Origin: Neodontobutis hainanensis
Lineage: Eukaryota; Chordata; Actinopteri; Gobiiformes; Odontobutidae
NCBI GenBank assembly: GCA_024349245.1
Contig: JALDNG010000022.1
Location: 700,001 to 764,000, forward strand
Direction of reading: 5' to 3'
DNA length: 64,000 bases
Notes under the pieces: generated by a model
Told to the model about the DNA's origin: nothing
The model's database searches: none
Seen by the model: only the letters and a program-made list of their open reading frames with translations
Made by a program: the position numbers and the translations under genes
In this document: piece by piece, positions 46,870-59,350 of the stretch
Layout of the letters: each line of letters opens with the position of its first letter
Numbering within the stretch: the first letter of the stretch is position 1

Positions 46870-47000
46870 CCCCACTTTCGGAGCATTACCTCCAGCACAT
46901 CTATGATCTTAATGAAGCCACCAGCTTTTTACTGTCAATCAATAATTGAGCACCCGCTGAAGGAGCTCTTCTGCAGCTATTTGAAGGGGCACCGGGGTGA
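46870..47000. promoter_or_regulatory. Possible conserved non-coding block
   Basis: GATCTTAATGAAGCCACCAG and TACTGTCAATCAATAATTGA (a PBX/MEIS-like TGTCAATCA plus a homeodomain core) lie close together. Short and unproven. Confidence 0.3.
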
Positions 47001-47403
47001 CAGCAGCACGTTAGAATGCACACCGGAAAGCCTCACTAGACCTCACTAGACAGCTGCTGAAGTTATTGTGTAATATAGAAAACAGTCAGCAAAATGAGAT
47101 GTTCAACTAGCATCTTTCACAAACCAAAACATGCAGAGCTTATAACTTTAGGAACAAACAGCTTCAAAAAGCTTCAAACCTAGGACAAGAAAGTGACCCA
47201 GCCTAGATAAGATTTGGTCATGTTGGATTTAAGAGGCCATAGCACATGGTAAATGATCTTTTAGAATCAGATCCACACCTCTTCTACGTGTTCTCTCTAA
47301 AGGAGGCTCATTTATAATCTAAGTCAGATATACATTTGGATTTGGATGAGGCTTTCTGTCTGTAGTCCGCATTCCGTTTACACTTACATAGCAGTACCCC
47401 CGG

Positions 47404-47422
47404 TGGCCACAGGGGGCAGTGA
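47404..47422 (+). promoter_or_regulatory. CTCF-like motif (strong)
   Basis: TGGCCACAGGGGGCAGTGA matches the vertebrate CTCF consensus at almost every constrained position, in plus orientation. It is the best match I found in the window. Confidence 0.55.
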
Positions 47423-47490
47423 TGTGATCTCCTCAAAAGTTGAAGAGGGAGACAATAGCATAATTTTCTGATGAGGGACTTTTGGTATGA

Positions 47491-47645
47491 CATTCACGAT
47501 GTGACTTCACTGGCAACAAGTTCAAAGTCCACATGGTCTTTCAATAGTGTAGAAATTTACATCGTTGTCAATTCTATGCAACGGCAGAACGAGAGACACA
47601 TATTCCACACAAGACGTGATGCATTCAAAAGCCTCTCAGAGAAAT
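47491..47645 (+). repeat. Unnamed dispersed repeat, copy 1 of 2
   Basis: GTGACTTCACTGGCAACAAG, then CCACATGGTCTTTCAATAGT and CAAGACGTGATGCATTCAAA pair in order with 59,198-59,350. Divergence is high, so both are old. Confidence 0.6.
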
Positions 47646-47665
47646 GCCATTATCGTCTTTTCCTT

Positions 47666-50649
47666 AAACTATTGTTAAAAACAGACCAAATTAGATGATC
47701 TTGCAGTACAGATGTGAGGCAACATGATTCTTCACAATTCTGATTTAAAACAAATAATGGTAAAAACAAAAACAAACTCTGATCTAAAAATCTATCTTGT
47801 GCACTTTTGCTTGTAGTGTGAATGAGGCCTTAATCCTGGCCATTAATGTGAACGTTATGTCCATCACCAACCTGCCTCTTACAAAATAAGACCAAACATA
47901 AAAGACTGAACACAGCTCTTTCTTTCTGCATTTCTCTGTGTCAAAACCCAGCCTACAGCACCAACACAGTAAATACTTGGTCTCAGCCGTTTCCATCCCA
48001 TCCTCATTTTCACCTCATTTGCGCCTATAGGGATGCATCTGACTACGATTAACAACAGGTCATAGCTTTGTGCCGCGCACCACCAGAGCTAACACCTTCA
48101 AGCATCTGTCAAGTCAGTCATGATGCCTATTAACGACAGCCCCGGTCTCCGTCAGCCCAAACAGGTGCGTAAATGCCTCCTTTTTACACCTAATTCAACA
48201 AAGACAGACACCATAAGATACACTTGGTTATTTGTGACTTGAATTTAGATCAGTTAGGCAAAAAAACAAAAATCAAATGAAAATATACATTAATTAAAGG
48301 GGCAGTAGGCAGAATTTTACAATAGTGACAATTCAGAAAATGCTGGACATACAGGATTTTAGTCATTATTTAATGTTGAAGCAAAAAAAAAGACTTAGTT
48401 TACTTTTGTTATGTTATTCATTTTTTTGTCTGATATTTGCTCATAGCCAAGAATGATCGAAGCTATGGTAGCCCTGCATGGACATGCTGCTGTTTATGAG
48501 CAAGCTTGGTGCAAAAAAAACTGCCCTTCACTAACGGTAATGGAGGAGGTTTCTCTTTGAATGAAGGATAGCATTACCACCAGAAGAAATATCAAAGATT
48601 AAACAACAGTGTACGTCTGTGATTGCTGTGATGATATTATTACTCTGCATGTGTTAGATGTTTGTTTATCCACATAAATATATTGTATTAGCTATTTGAC
48701 TAAAGGTCCATTTGAGTGGGTGCTGGAGCTAACTTTACTCTTAACACATCAACAGCAAAAAAAATGTTGAAGATTTTTTACAATCAACATCATTGATTAC
48801 GTCAACTCAGTGTTGCCACCCAAGCCAATAGCCCCCGGTTTTTGCCAGAAAACTGCTAAGCTGCACATTATAAGTTGAAGGGACATGACATTTTATTATG
48901 ACAGAAAGGTCATCTTTCTTCTTGTCATGTTTGTGTTATAAACAATCCATAAACAACATTCAGCACATACAAAGTGTAAACATAGACTAAAAAAACGGAC
49001 AAAAGCAAAGACAAATTTACACCAGAAAGCACCATCTCAGTCCACATGCTCTTTGTCTTTGCATGTGAGGGTCAGACATGGATTAACTGGCCAACACAGT
49101 GCACGAGTGGCCTTTAGAAGTGTCTAGGCGTGATATGCAGTGTGGCTTTACATGCGCTCATGTGTGTGTCCACATCACTGGTCAAGGCTATGTTTAGGCT
49201 GTGCTACAGTGTATCTGTCACCCTAAGGACTAACTGATAACTGAGCTACATGCGTAAGAGCCGTGCCTGCAGCTGCCAAATGTAGTGTAGGAAGTTTTGA
49301 AGTACTTGGTCCACCTCCTCGTTGCTTCTGCTGGGATATAAGGAAGTGAGTGAGCACCCTTGTGAAACTCCTCCGTCAGCTGGCACTAACAGTGTTGCTT
49401 TTAGTCGGGAGGTTAAGCAGCTGAGAGCAGAGTTTTTCTTCCTGCGGTATTCCCCGAGGCGGCAGTGGAATACAAGAGGTAGGCAGTCCCTGGGTTCTCT
49501 TAGCCCTCTTTATCCTGAGACTTCCACGGAACAGACCTTAAACCACTTTAGCTCTGCTTTATGGTATCATCATTGAGTCACTGGTGACATGTAGATGGTG
49601 CTGCACACTCATTCATTATGTATGAATTGCGTGGCGAGGATATAAATGCTGCTATCTCATTGTGGGGTACTTGGCCTTTGGAACCCTGCTCACAAACGGC
49701 ACATAGATTCACACTCGCTGATGCTGAGCTTTTCATTCCAGCGCTGCACATGTGGAAAATGGTGTCTGTCAGGGGACGGGTCTAGACTGGACCCGAGACG
49801 GTTGTTATGTGCATCACTGTTTTTGCATTATTTTGTGAAAAGTGGAAGAAAACAACTTTTAGATGTAGCTATGGTTAAGGTCTCTCAAACGAACATGTCT
49901 CTGTGGAAAATAAAGTATATATGAACAATATTACCAGTGCAATTTTGCAAGATACATATCACAGACACTTGATTTTTCATGTCCAAATAAGAGGTCAATT
50001 AGAACCTTTAATCAAATTGTGTTCCAACATCATTATTTTTAGTGGCACCAGTGAACAAGCATAATTTGATTTGAAGCTTGAATATCTTGATTTCAAATCT
50101 GATTCAACTTCAACGTAGACTGAAACACTTACAATAGTAAATTTGCTTAATTTAGTTAAATTATTGACAGATCACATTTAAAATAAACGGTGGCTTGCAA
50201 GAAAATGTTTAGCTAAAAACGCTTCTTAGCATCTCTGTGCCTAGTTCCAAAAGCCTGGCAAGGCATTCGTTTTCGATTGTATACAGAGAATTGGAACCAA
50301 TAGATGCAGAATAAACTGCCTCTTGACACAACTGAACATACAAACAATCAGAGAAACAAAGCGTTCCGATAAAGCCAGCCCTATATTTGTATAAATGCTA
50401 TGGATGCTGTACTCTGACTGTAGTTAGTGTCTGTGATTTATCTACCTAACAAACTAAATTACTGGCTGTTTGTGCCACTAGCAGTTCATTTTGTGACCTC
50501 TGAGTATTGCAGTGGACAGTGTGAAGGCCCTTGGTTTTACCACTGAATGCACCATGCAACAATCTAACGTGCCTGACAAAATGAGAATAAAATGTGGTAG
50601 TTATATGCATTAAAATTCCTTGTCCTTGAATATTGGAAAACTGAAATCA
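47666..50649. other. Unique non-coding stretch with a repeat scrap
   Basis: 48,299-48,500 includes a 29-bp word (CTATGGTAGCCCTGCATGGA and following) shared with 19,897-19,925, so it is a dispersed repeat of unknown family. The rest shows no gene. Confidence 0.45.
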
Positions 50650-51240
50650 TCAAAAACACTTGAAAAAGCCACGTCATATGCTCTCCTGGGAGCACCAAAT
50701 CCTCAAACCTCCCCTTTAATTAGTTGGACTGCGGGTAATGGGAGAACATTAGTGTTGTTTTCGAGTGGGGCGGCAGTTTGAGTGACAAGGTCCCGCTCTT
50801 TACTTTTGTTGAATTAAGAGAGGATTCCTGTGGAAGGTGTGCTATATTGGAATGGCCATTTGCATATTTGCGCTGATATTAAAAGGGATTAGCTTCCAGC
50901 CAGAAAAGCACAACAAACAGGAGGAGGACGATGGAGCTCTTTAATATCACAAATGACACCCGGGGAGTCCGAGCCCTTCGCTCGGAGCCTGATTACAGCC
51001 CCTTAATTAGGAGCGCTCCTCCAAGTCGCTCGTGTACTGCAGGAGTTTAGTCCCACGTTCAATATTTACCCTGCACTCCTCCACAGTTTTCACCACTGAT
51101 AGAGAGGTGAGCCGGGGGGGCGGAGGAGGTAATATTAATCATAAAAATCTGCTTCTCGTATGCAGGTGCAAAGCAATTAGCATGCTGGCATTTAAAGGAC
51201 TTTAATTAATAATGCGTCACAGATTAAGTCGTATGGCGGC
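50650..51240. promoter_or_regulatory. Probable conserved non-coding element
   Basis: A 600-bp block with CCTTTAATTAGTTGGACTGC, a reverse octamer ATTTGCAT at 50,858-50,865, TTACAGCCCCTTAATTAGGA (50,991) and TTTAATTAATAATGCGTCAC (51,201). GC content is higher than the flanks, but all frames are closed. Texture and motif density suggest a developmental enhancer. Confidence 0.45.
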
Positions 51241-52732
51241 TGGCAGGAGTTTTCAGATATTGGGGTGAGACGGTGCACGGCAGGCAGGTGAGCATCATCT
51301 GCCGCAGACGCAAAGGTTCATATGGAACGGAGCCTTGTGCACACACAGGTGGTTGGTATGAAGTGAGTGGAGTATTTGCAAAGTTGTTACATGCTGTCAT
51401 ATTACAGACTAGATCAGTGGAGACGTTGAGGATGTTGTGCATACAGTATTCCTTTCTGAGTACACGGTTTATAATCTTGATATGGCTCAGAAAGGAATTT
51501 TAATTTTATTTATCATGCTATGATATATACAAAAAACATGTTCATCCATAACATAATATGTCTCCTAGTGTTGTAGTACATTATAGATGTAGTAGACCAG
51601 CTGAAGAAGAAGCACAACTTCACAGGAGCCGTTTACACAATTCCCATACACAAACACTGGCCTACAGCGTAATCAAATTGATATACATTTACTTGGGTAC
51701 ACTCAGCTGTTGAGAACACAGTGGTATGTCTTCCAGGCCAGAAGGAGCACTGTGAACCCTGCTACAGTCAATCACACAAGAAATCATGACATAAGTTTAC
51801 TCCATAAACAGAAAACTTTGGTGTCTCTCTGTCCTGTAATTTTTCACTGAGTTTACAGAATGTGCTTTAGCCAAGTTTGTTTTTGTACACTGCCAAAGAA
51901 AACTTCAAATATGGTGTACCTTTGGAAGGGTTACCACACTTTGAAATTGTGTGGCATTGTTACTGAAAGGTGGAGAAACACTGTTGTCTGTTGATTAGGT
52001 GAGAAATGCCAATCAGCAGACAACCTGGAGAAATGTTCTTGTGAATCTTTCCTCCTCTTATTGCAGGAAAGAATAATGCAAAATGTTGATTTTTTAATTA
52101 AATTGAGTAAGTTTTGATCAATGAACAGTTCAGCCTGTGTTTTTATGACTTTACTTTAGTATTGTATTACTATGCCGTTTGAAGTATTTGAACTCTGATT
52201 AAATCAATGACATAAACCTTTGTACTGCTGATATGGCTGCATCAATGATAAGTCAGTTGTGATTAACCTGGTAACCTTAGTCGTCCATTCATCCAGATAC
52301 AATGTGTATTGAATGACCCAAATAACTATTGATTGGCATTTTCATTACAGAGATTAACACGGAGAAGCCACGCTAAGCCAGTCACTGATGATCAAGTTTG
52401 CTTTTAGATAATAAATTATAAATTCTTACCAAAAAATATGGTTTCTCCGTCTTTTTTCCAATTGGGTAATAAGGGTTTGTAATTAGAACAGAGAGGGAGC
52501 TGTAATCCTTAAACCATCAGTAAGATGTTATAGCTCATTAGTAAACCAGGGCAAGGTGACCTGACACTCAGCAGATAATGAGCCCACACGTTGTCTTGGC
52601 CTTCACATAAATGCTTGTTACTACTTATAAATGTACATGTGACATTAAGATAAAGAAAAGAAAGATAAGCTGAAAAGACAAAGCTAAAAGTAGCCCAGTA
52701 TGTTAAAGAAGATATATAATATATATATATCA
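51241..52732. other. AT-rich non-coding spacer
   Basis: The opposed frames at 51,224-51,503 have no motif. No gene supported. Confidence 0.5.
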
Positions 52733-52952
<220 letters not shown>

Positions 52953-53199
52953 ACTGAGTAAATAAGCTGTCTTTGGGTCCATTGATATGAGGTAAATAAG
53001 CAACTGCTCTAAAATTTAAATTGGGGTCAAGATATTTAGGGTCAGGTAACTGTAAACACAGCCCCAGTTTGGAGAAGCAGACGGAAGCAGGCTTTATTAT
53101 GTTTCATTGTATTTTTATTTATTATTTCTTCTTTCTTTAAACCACACATTAACATGGACAGCTGTCACTTCAACAGGAAGACAATCTCGGACAGAAGCA

Positions 53200-53345
53200 G
53201 TTGATGTGGCTCAGCCTAGGAATGCTTTGGTGTCTCCCTGAAAGAGCTGGAAGAAGTGTCTGGAGAGGTGGAAGTCTGGGCGTATTTGCTTAAACCGCTG
53301 CCCCTGCAACTCAGCCCTGGACCAGCCAAAAAAGATGGACCATCG
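53200..53345 (+). mobile_element. RTE/Rex3-like LINE 3' end
   Basis: GAAAGAGCTGGAAGAAGTGT, then CTGGAGAGGTGGAAGTCTGG, GCTTAAACCGCTGCCCCTGC and AAAAAAGATGGAC match the 3' terminus of the same family as 35,580-35,700. No coding frame remains. Confidence 0.7.
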
Positions 53346-53812
53346 GACTTTCAAATAACCTTGTGATTACTGTCGTCATGACAACTAGGGGCGGGCCTCC
53401 TGTAGGCAGCTTTTACTGTGGTAAATGTAATTTTACAGTTTAACCGTCGTAATACAATTGTATAATATAAAAATTTAACACCCATTAGGAAAAAGTCAAC
53501 TTAACGGGAGGCAGCTTAGCAAAATAAAATAGAGTCAGATATAAAACCACATAATCTACACATTTCATGTGTTTCTAAACTTGACCAATATCCATTTCTC
53601 TGTTTTCTTCCACATTCGCTCTTTTGGGTTTAACTGACAAAATTCTTGCATTTGTTTCAAAAGTCCACATTAGAGGCAAACACAGTTTCACACAAACAAA
53701 TTAGACCGTGGTTTAGTTTGGTTTGGATCGAGACTTTGGTCCGCTGGTACTTTCACGGTTTGTTTGAATATTTATTAAATATTAAAAGGTCTAGTAATGA
53801 TTATAAATTATG
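53346..53812. other. AT-rich non-coding spacer
   Basis: Nothing recognised. TTTACTGTGGTAAATGTAAT near 53,413 is weakly palindromic. Confidence 0.45.
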
Positions 53813-53883
53813 TCACTGGTGGTTCAATGGTAGAATTCTCGTCTGCAATGCAGGGGGTCCGGGTTCGATTCCCAGCTAATGTA
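53813..53883 (+). pseudogene. tRNA-Gly-derived pseudogene (SINE head)
   Basis: Aligns over its full 71 bp with vertebrate tRNA-Gly(GCC). The D arm TGGTTCAATGGTAGAATTCT and T arm CCGGGTTCGATTCCC are intact, so both Pol III promoter boxes survive. The anticodon position reads GCA, the anticodon stem has a mismatch and the acceptor stem has at least two non-pairs, so it should not serve as a working tRNA. LINE sequence follows directly, which makes a retroposed tRNA/LINE chimera or SINE head the likely origin. Confidence 0.75.
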
Positions 53884-54515
53884 GGTTTACTCAGCAGACT
53901 GAAGAACAGTTTTTCCCCAGAGGTCTCTTTATTGAACTCTGCACCCTGCTGATCCCTCTGCCCCTCATATACTGAACCCCCTCCTCACTGTGCACACCCC
54001 TTGTCGGTGTGTTGACTGAACTGTCTATTCTATCTATTTGTTTCTATATTCTAACTGTTCATTTACAGAACCTACTGTTCACACATGCACTACTGCACTT
54101 TACAGAAATATGCAATAACGTCCACTGCACTACTGTTATTCAGACAGCTTCTGTTTGTAATTATTTGCACTATATCTATTGCACTACTGCTCACCATAGC
54201 CTTACCTATCATTGTATAGATCCATCCATACAATTCTGTTTATACTAATTGCCGTTGTATTTTATGTTCATAGTTTGTATAAACCCATTTTATCATTTCT
54301 GTTTATGGCAATAGCCATCTGTATATTATTGTATAGTATGTACATATTTATCTGCAATTTACTTTCCATACTAACTTATTTATTTAAGCAATACTGGATA
54401 TCTTGCACTTGCTGCTATTGCACTTCTGGTTAGACCCAAACTGCATTTTGTTGCATTGTATTTGTACATGTGTAATGACAATAAAGTTTAATCTAATCTA
54501 ATCTAATCTAAATAC
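53884..54515 (+). mobile_element. Non-LTR retrotransposon 3' end joined to the tRNA
   Basis: Starting at 53,892 a short frame reads QQTEEQFFPRGL-like or, in the better frame, RLKNSFFPRGLFIELCTLL, then ends. This resembles the extreme C terminus of an L2/CR1-type ORF2. A long 3' UTR follows, with CTATTGCACTTCTGGTTAGA and TGCATTTTGTTGCATTGTA. It ends CAATAAAGTTTAATCTAATC with ATCTA repeats, a 3' tail I have seen on fish LINEs. Family not certain. Confidence 0.65.
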
Positions 54516-55465
54516 CTTAATAAACAACCTTTATACACACCATTTATAAAGGTTTTTTATAATAATAGATAAGTAATAAGGATACTATTTATTAGAAATT
54601 TAATACAATAGAAATGTAATAACAAAGAGTATAAGTGGAATAAGACTTATTTCCATTGTTTATAATTATTTGTATTTACTGTCAATATACGCTTAAATAC
54701 AGTAATTGTAGATAACATTGTAGAAAGTCTAAAAGCCATGAGACCCATGTTTTATGTTTTGTACATTTATATTAAAGCTTGTCGTCCTGACTTCCTGTTT
54801 GCACACAGCTTTAGAGAATCACACAGGGGCTGCCGACCTGCAAACATTCGGCTTGAACCATGTTTTTTTTATCAGCACACTGGAGCCCCGGGGTCAAAGG
54901 TCAACTGTCACAGAAGCCACAGAGGATCCTCCTGGGTGGAGATCTCGGAGACTTCTCCCTTCAACCCAGACGTTATGGCCAGGTTTCACAGGTCCGCCCC
55001 GCAGCCGCCCTGGGGCTTGAATACATCTGTGTGTTTATAGAGCGTGGGGTACCACAGACCACAAAACCCCACCAGTTCACCAGGGCGGTCTCCTTGTGCT
55101 ACACCGTGGTAATGTTTCACGAGGTCTTGTGGTTTTACACCACAATCTCTACTTAAGTATTCGAAGTCGTGTCCCATTGTTGCTCTGAAACATCCTTTAA
55201 AAATGAAACCAATAAAAACACATGTCTTTACCAACAATTTATTTATCAATATACAATAAAATAGGTACTTTTTTTTATATATAAAAATCCAGCCACTAGG
55301 GGTGAGAAGCCAGTGTACCCTAATGTCAGTCACAATCCTGGATAAATGGACAAGGTTGATCAGGAACAGTTGCATCTGTAACAATTTAGTAAATGTTTTA
55401 TAGATCTAAGTCTTGTTTCACCTGCATTGGCACACTTTTGCCTAAATGATGTTATGATTGATAAT
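54516..55465. other. Non-coding with a GC-rich pocket
   Basis: 54,780-55,190 is clearly GC-richer than its flanks. A minus-strand frame (54,986-55,384) includes ATMGHDFEYLSRDCGVKPQD and ends GGCGADL. I do not recognise the peptide and no splice pair frames it. It may be a decayed exon, repeat or conserved element. Confidence 0.35.
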
Positions 55466-56084
55466 CAGTGTTAGGCACATTACTTTAACAAAGTAATCAG
55501 TTATAGTTACTTCTCTCAAATAGTAATTGAGTTAAAAACTGAGTCATTATAAAAGTAACTAATTACCAGGGAAAGTAACTATTGTTTTAATAAAAACATT
55601 TTTTTAAACATGTGCAGGACCTCCTTCTCCTCTCCCTCCATCCTTTTCAGAGCACCTGTGTATAAGTGCACCCCTCCCCTCTCTGCTTAATGGTATGATC
55701 CTTGTCTACCCTCACATGATTGGTTACACAGAAGCACGTGACATTCAGTCGACTCACTGCAGAATGCACCTGAACGACCAAGATCATCATATCATTCTGC
55801 CTTGTATTACAACTTTTAAAAATAAATAAATAAAATCAAAGAGCTTGCGGATGGGACCCAGCTCCCATTGTTCACAGACACAGTTCACGACCAGCCCATC
55901 ACTGCTGCAGGTCCTTTGGCTAAAAGAAAGCTTGGATAAAAAAAATCACCTCAGTGAAATGAATAATAAGTAACGCCGCATTTTATTGTCGGTAATGATA
56001 ACAGCGTTTTAACATGGGAAACAGTAAATTGTTAGATTACTTGTTAGTAACTGTTTATTATTAACGCGGTTAGTCTCATCACTG
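55466..56084. mobile_element. hAT-type MITE, 619 bp
   Basis: Left end CAGTGTTAGGCACATTAC. Right end, read inward, CAGTGATGAGACTAACCGCG. Both have the CAGTG-T/A-T-R-GG-like hAT terminus, and inside both follow the AGTAAC/GTTA-rich subterminal words common in fish hAT elements (ACAAAGTAATCAGTTATAGT, AAAGTAACTAATTACCAGGG). The flanking octamers TTGATAAT and GTGATAGT agree at 6 of 8 bases, as expected for an old 8-bp target duplication. No transposase is encoded, so it was non-autonomous. Confidence 0.75.
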
Positions 56085-57379
56085 GTGATAGTGTGGTTGT
56101 CTTGATTTGATATGTGAGTTTCATTCAGTATTAGTTTCACCAATGTAACTCTTGTGATGAAAATGTGATGAAAAGTGTACCCATTTCAACTATAATTTAA
56201 AAAAATGGTCTTAATGCCTGTAATCATTTTAAACAAAGCACTTTAAACTAGGCACTTTATATTTATGTTTGTTTTTTAATACAAAATTTTACTTTTGAGC
56301 TTTTATGTGGCATTTGCTTGTCTGTTTTATGTTATGTCTTTTATATGTCTGACTTTGTACTTTGTACTTTGAGCTTCTTGCACATTTTTTCCAATGTGGT
56401 TTTATACTGCAAATGGCCAATAAAGTGAATTGAATTGAAAATTATATTATCGTTTATTGTTTAAAATAAAGGATTGGTATATGTGACTATTGTAGGTGTT
56501 AATAGATGTGTCTAAATCAAGACAAGTCAGAACCATATGCTTAAAGGTTCTTTCAAACACAAATGTTAGACTGATACTCCGTTTCTTATATTATTTTTAA
56601 TGTGCCCTCCATTATTTTCCCAATTAATAGACAGTCTTGGTCTCAGCCATGACTTGGCCTTGTGGGCTTATCTACAACACTACTCCAGTGATGCAACTTC
56701 TCTCGGCTCTAAAACTTTACCACAGGTTTTATAGTCTAACTGCAGGGCGTTATGTTGGGATCAGAAAAGATATTACCCGTCCTCTGTTGGACTTAATGCT
56801 GGAACAGTAGGCCCCAGATCTGTGCTAAATGAGATTCTGCACATTTGCATCTCATCCAGAGCGTACAGTAAGCACTGATTGGGAACCCACTCAGCCAGAT
56901 CTAAACTGTGTTTGCTCTATCCACAGTGGGAAAAAAAATCATATTAGCAAAAATAAATGTTGGTGGGTTGTTAGAGAGTCTGATTATGTGTGTCTCAGGC
57001 AAATTGGCGGTAATGAGTCAAGAGACTGTGCTCGTTCACATACATTAAAACAGCGATCATTAGAAAATTAGGGCCTAGATTAATCCTGTTAATGACACAC
57101 TGGTGCTCATGGGAAAAAAACGCAGCCCCAGATGTCGGGGATGTGGCGGTGTGATGAAGCATCAACAGTGTACGACGGCTGGCGCTGTTGCCTCTCTCTC
57201 TTCTCCTGTGACGGTACGAGGCGGGCCGCCACTTGAAATGCAAACGAGTGGGGGGGCCTCAGTCGACTGCTAATGAGAGCAGAGCCCGGCGATGAGGAGC
57301 GAGGGGGAGACACAGGAAGAAGGGGGAGAAGAGAAAGTGAATAAATTAACAAAAAAAAAAGGAGCGATCTGAAACCGAG
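56085..57379. other. Non-coding, one possible LINE tail
   Basis: 56,220-56,440 ends GGCCAATAAAGTGAATTGAA TTGAAA-like sequence, a 3'-tail look typical of retroposons, but the body is not recognisable. 57,120-57,379 is GC-rich with purine runs. No gene supported. Confidence 0.4.
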
Positions 57380-57650
57380 GATAAGAAGCAGCAGCAGGAA
57401 CTCTGATGTCCCCAATTAGGAGGGATGTCACCCCCCGTCTGGGCCGCCGTAATAAAGCCCTCACTCGGTATTCGCAATCACATGGCTCCAACACTGTTAA
57501 CATTCTAATATCTTGGGCGTGCATGGTAACATTAATTACTTGGCCATTTGGATTGTGCTCCTGGATCCCCTTAATGTTTGCCTCCAAATGGAAATCTGAG
57601 CCGGGGCTTAGGAGCGTTACATTAGAAAATAATAAGTAATATTTACTCAA
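57380..57650. promoter_or_regulatory. Probable conserved non-coding element
   Basis: Includes TGTCCCCAATTAGGAGGGAT, GGCCGCCGTAATAAAGCCC, GGTAACATTAATTACTTGGC and CCCCTTAATGTTTGCCTCC. Homeodomain cores are spaced regularly and no frame shows a recognised protein: the 126-codon minus frame (57,270-57,650) is without domains. It looks like enhancer sequence. Confidence 0.45.
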
Positions 57651-57693
57651 GCGGCGAGTCAGTCAGGGCCCTCGCCGCCACCAGTTTCTCCTA

Positions 57694-57926
57694 TTGACTG
57701 TTTGGATATAGCGTTCTATACAAAGACAATTACTCTGTGAATTTTAACACGAAGCAACGGTTCCCCGCCTGCTGTTTGAGACTTGTCAGACCACATTTAG
57801 ATTAATTACAGGTGTTTGAAATCTATGCAAATCTCTCCATTCAATTCCTATCAGGCAAAGACCACTATGAGAGAGAGTCTTCCCAAACACTGCCTGCGAC
57901 TAAAGTCATGGTCACCTTCAAGAGCA
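57694..57926. promoter_or_regulatory. Duplicated non-coding segment, copy 1
   Basis: Aligns with 59,733-59,952. The core at 57,793-57,849 (CATTTAGATTAATTACAGGT, then GTTTGAAATCTATGCAAATC, TCTCCATTCAATTCCT) differs from copy 2 at about 4 of 57 positions. It contains a homeodomain palindrome TAATTA and a perfect octamer ATGCAAAT (57,825-57,832). Upstream ACTGTTTGGATA with CAAAGAC-ATTA and downstream GAGTCTTCCCAAACACT and CATGGTCACCTT-AAGAG also pair. Frames in both copies could encode similar short peptides, but core differences change amino acids, so coding constraint is unlikely. Confidence 0.5.
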
Positions 57927-59190
57927 TTGGTTGAAGTTCTACAAGTTTTTGGATTAAAAATAAAAAAAATACTACGTCATTTTATCATCCTATTAGTGAA
58001 AAAAAATGTATTATCAACAAATATGTTAGTTTTAATATTATGTCTTTTCTGTTACATCCCCTTTAACTCAATCAAAATTCAGTTGTTTCAGACTGATCTT
58101 CATCGTCCACAGACTGATTGATGGCACCGTTTTATTGCAGACAGGAAGAAGGAGTTATTGTGTTGTTCTGTCCTGCAGCTCTCACTGATCTCAGACGTCC
58201 ACAGGCTGCTCTCTGTTGTTCAAAAGCCCAGTGCAGGAGATGCTTAATGTTGTTCAGTATAGCATCCATCCTGTTGTGTGACTAAAAATGGAAGCATCAC
58301 AGGGCTGTAACCTGTTAACTTATGGCGTATTATGGCTAACTTTTGGTTCCTCTAGTTTTTCTCACAGTTTGTCTTACTGGTAACAGTATGTTCTTATACA
58401 AGTACAATTAACAAGAATGCAGTGTCCAAAATGTCTGAGGATGTAAGGTTTTTTTTTTGATTAACTGTAGAGTTTTCCCAAACACTTTTTGTGTTTTTGG
58501 TTTCACATTGTACTATATCTGCATTTTACATAACCTTACATAGCCATCATATATTCAGTCTGACAGCTTTAAGAAGATCCAATGATTTAATTAAGTTACT
58601 GGTTTATGCAACTTTAACTAACTGACCAAGTCTATGGCCAAGCAAACATACAGTTATTTGACTATTCAATAAAAAAATGTATGTAAAGTCACAACATATA
58701 TATTTATATATACATAAACCACAGCAGTCAGCCCTGCTCTCTTGTCAGTTTCTCTTGCTGACTGTTTTGTTTCCACCAACAAACACAAAAATTCTAGAAA
58801 GATCCCTGAGAGATAACAGGCATCACATTTAGACAAGCCTTGCCTATATGTTGTCGCTACATTCACTCTAATTGGTAATTTGTGGTTATTAAGGTCAGCC
58901 CCTGAATATTTTGATTAATTGGACAATAATGGATGGAAGCCACCTTGAAAGGCAACTTTGAAAGTTATTTGGTTATTGTTTTTTGCATACTAGATAAGCA
59001 GATATAAGAAGATGGATAGATGTTGATTTTCTATGGCTCATAATCACCTGGTATATTTTATTACAAGGACTTTGTGAAGTGTTGTGCAAGCCTTTAATGA
59101 GGTGATACGTTACGTTACAACAGTAAAGATTTCTGACCTAACCCGTATGTGCTTGGCTATTAAACTCACATTATTTCATTCTTCTAATAT
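57927..59190. other. AT-rich spacer between the duplicated segments
   Basis: No gene or named repeat recognised. The minus frame at 58,666-58,866 has no motif. Confidence 0.5.
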
Positions 59191-59197
59191 TAGAAGT

Positions 59198-59350
59198 GTA
59201 CACCGTGACTCCACTGGCAGCAACTTGTTAAAAGCCCACATGGACTTTCAAAAGTTTTGAAAATTAGGTTTGTTGTCTATTTCTTGCATCGGCAATTATT
59301 GAGAAACAAATCCCCCTCAAGACAGGATGCATTCAATGGCCACTCTTGCT
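59198..59350 (+). repeat. Unnamed dispersed repeat, copy 2 of 2
   Basis: GTGACTCCACTGGCAGCAAC, then CCCACATGGACTTTCAAAAG and AGACAGGATGCATTCAATGG pair with 47,491-47,645. Confidence 0.6.

Noticed and set aside
53813..53883. Functional tRNA gene
   Set aside because: The glycine tRNA body carries a GCA anticodon, with mismatches in the anticodon and acceptor stems, and LINE sequence follows directly.
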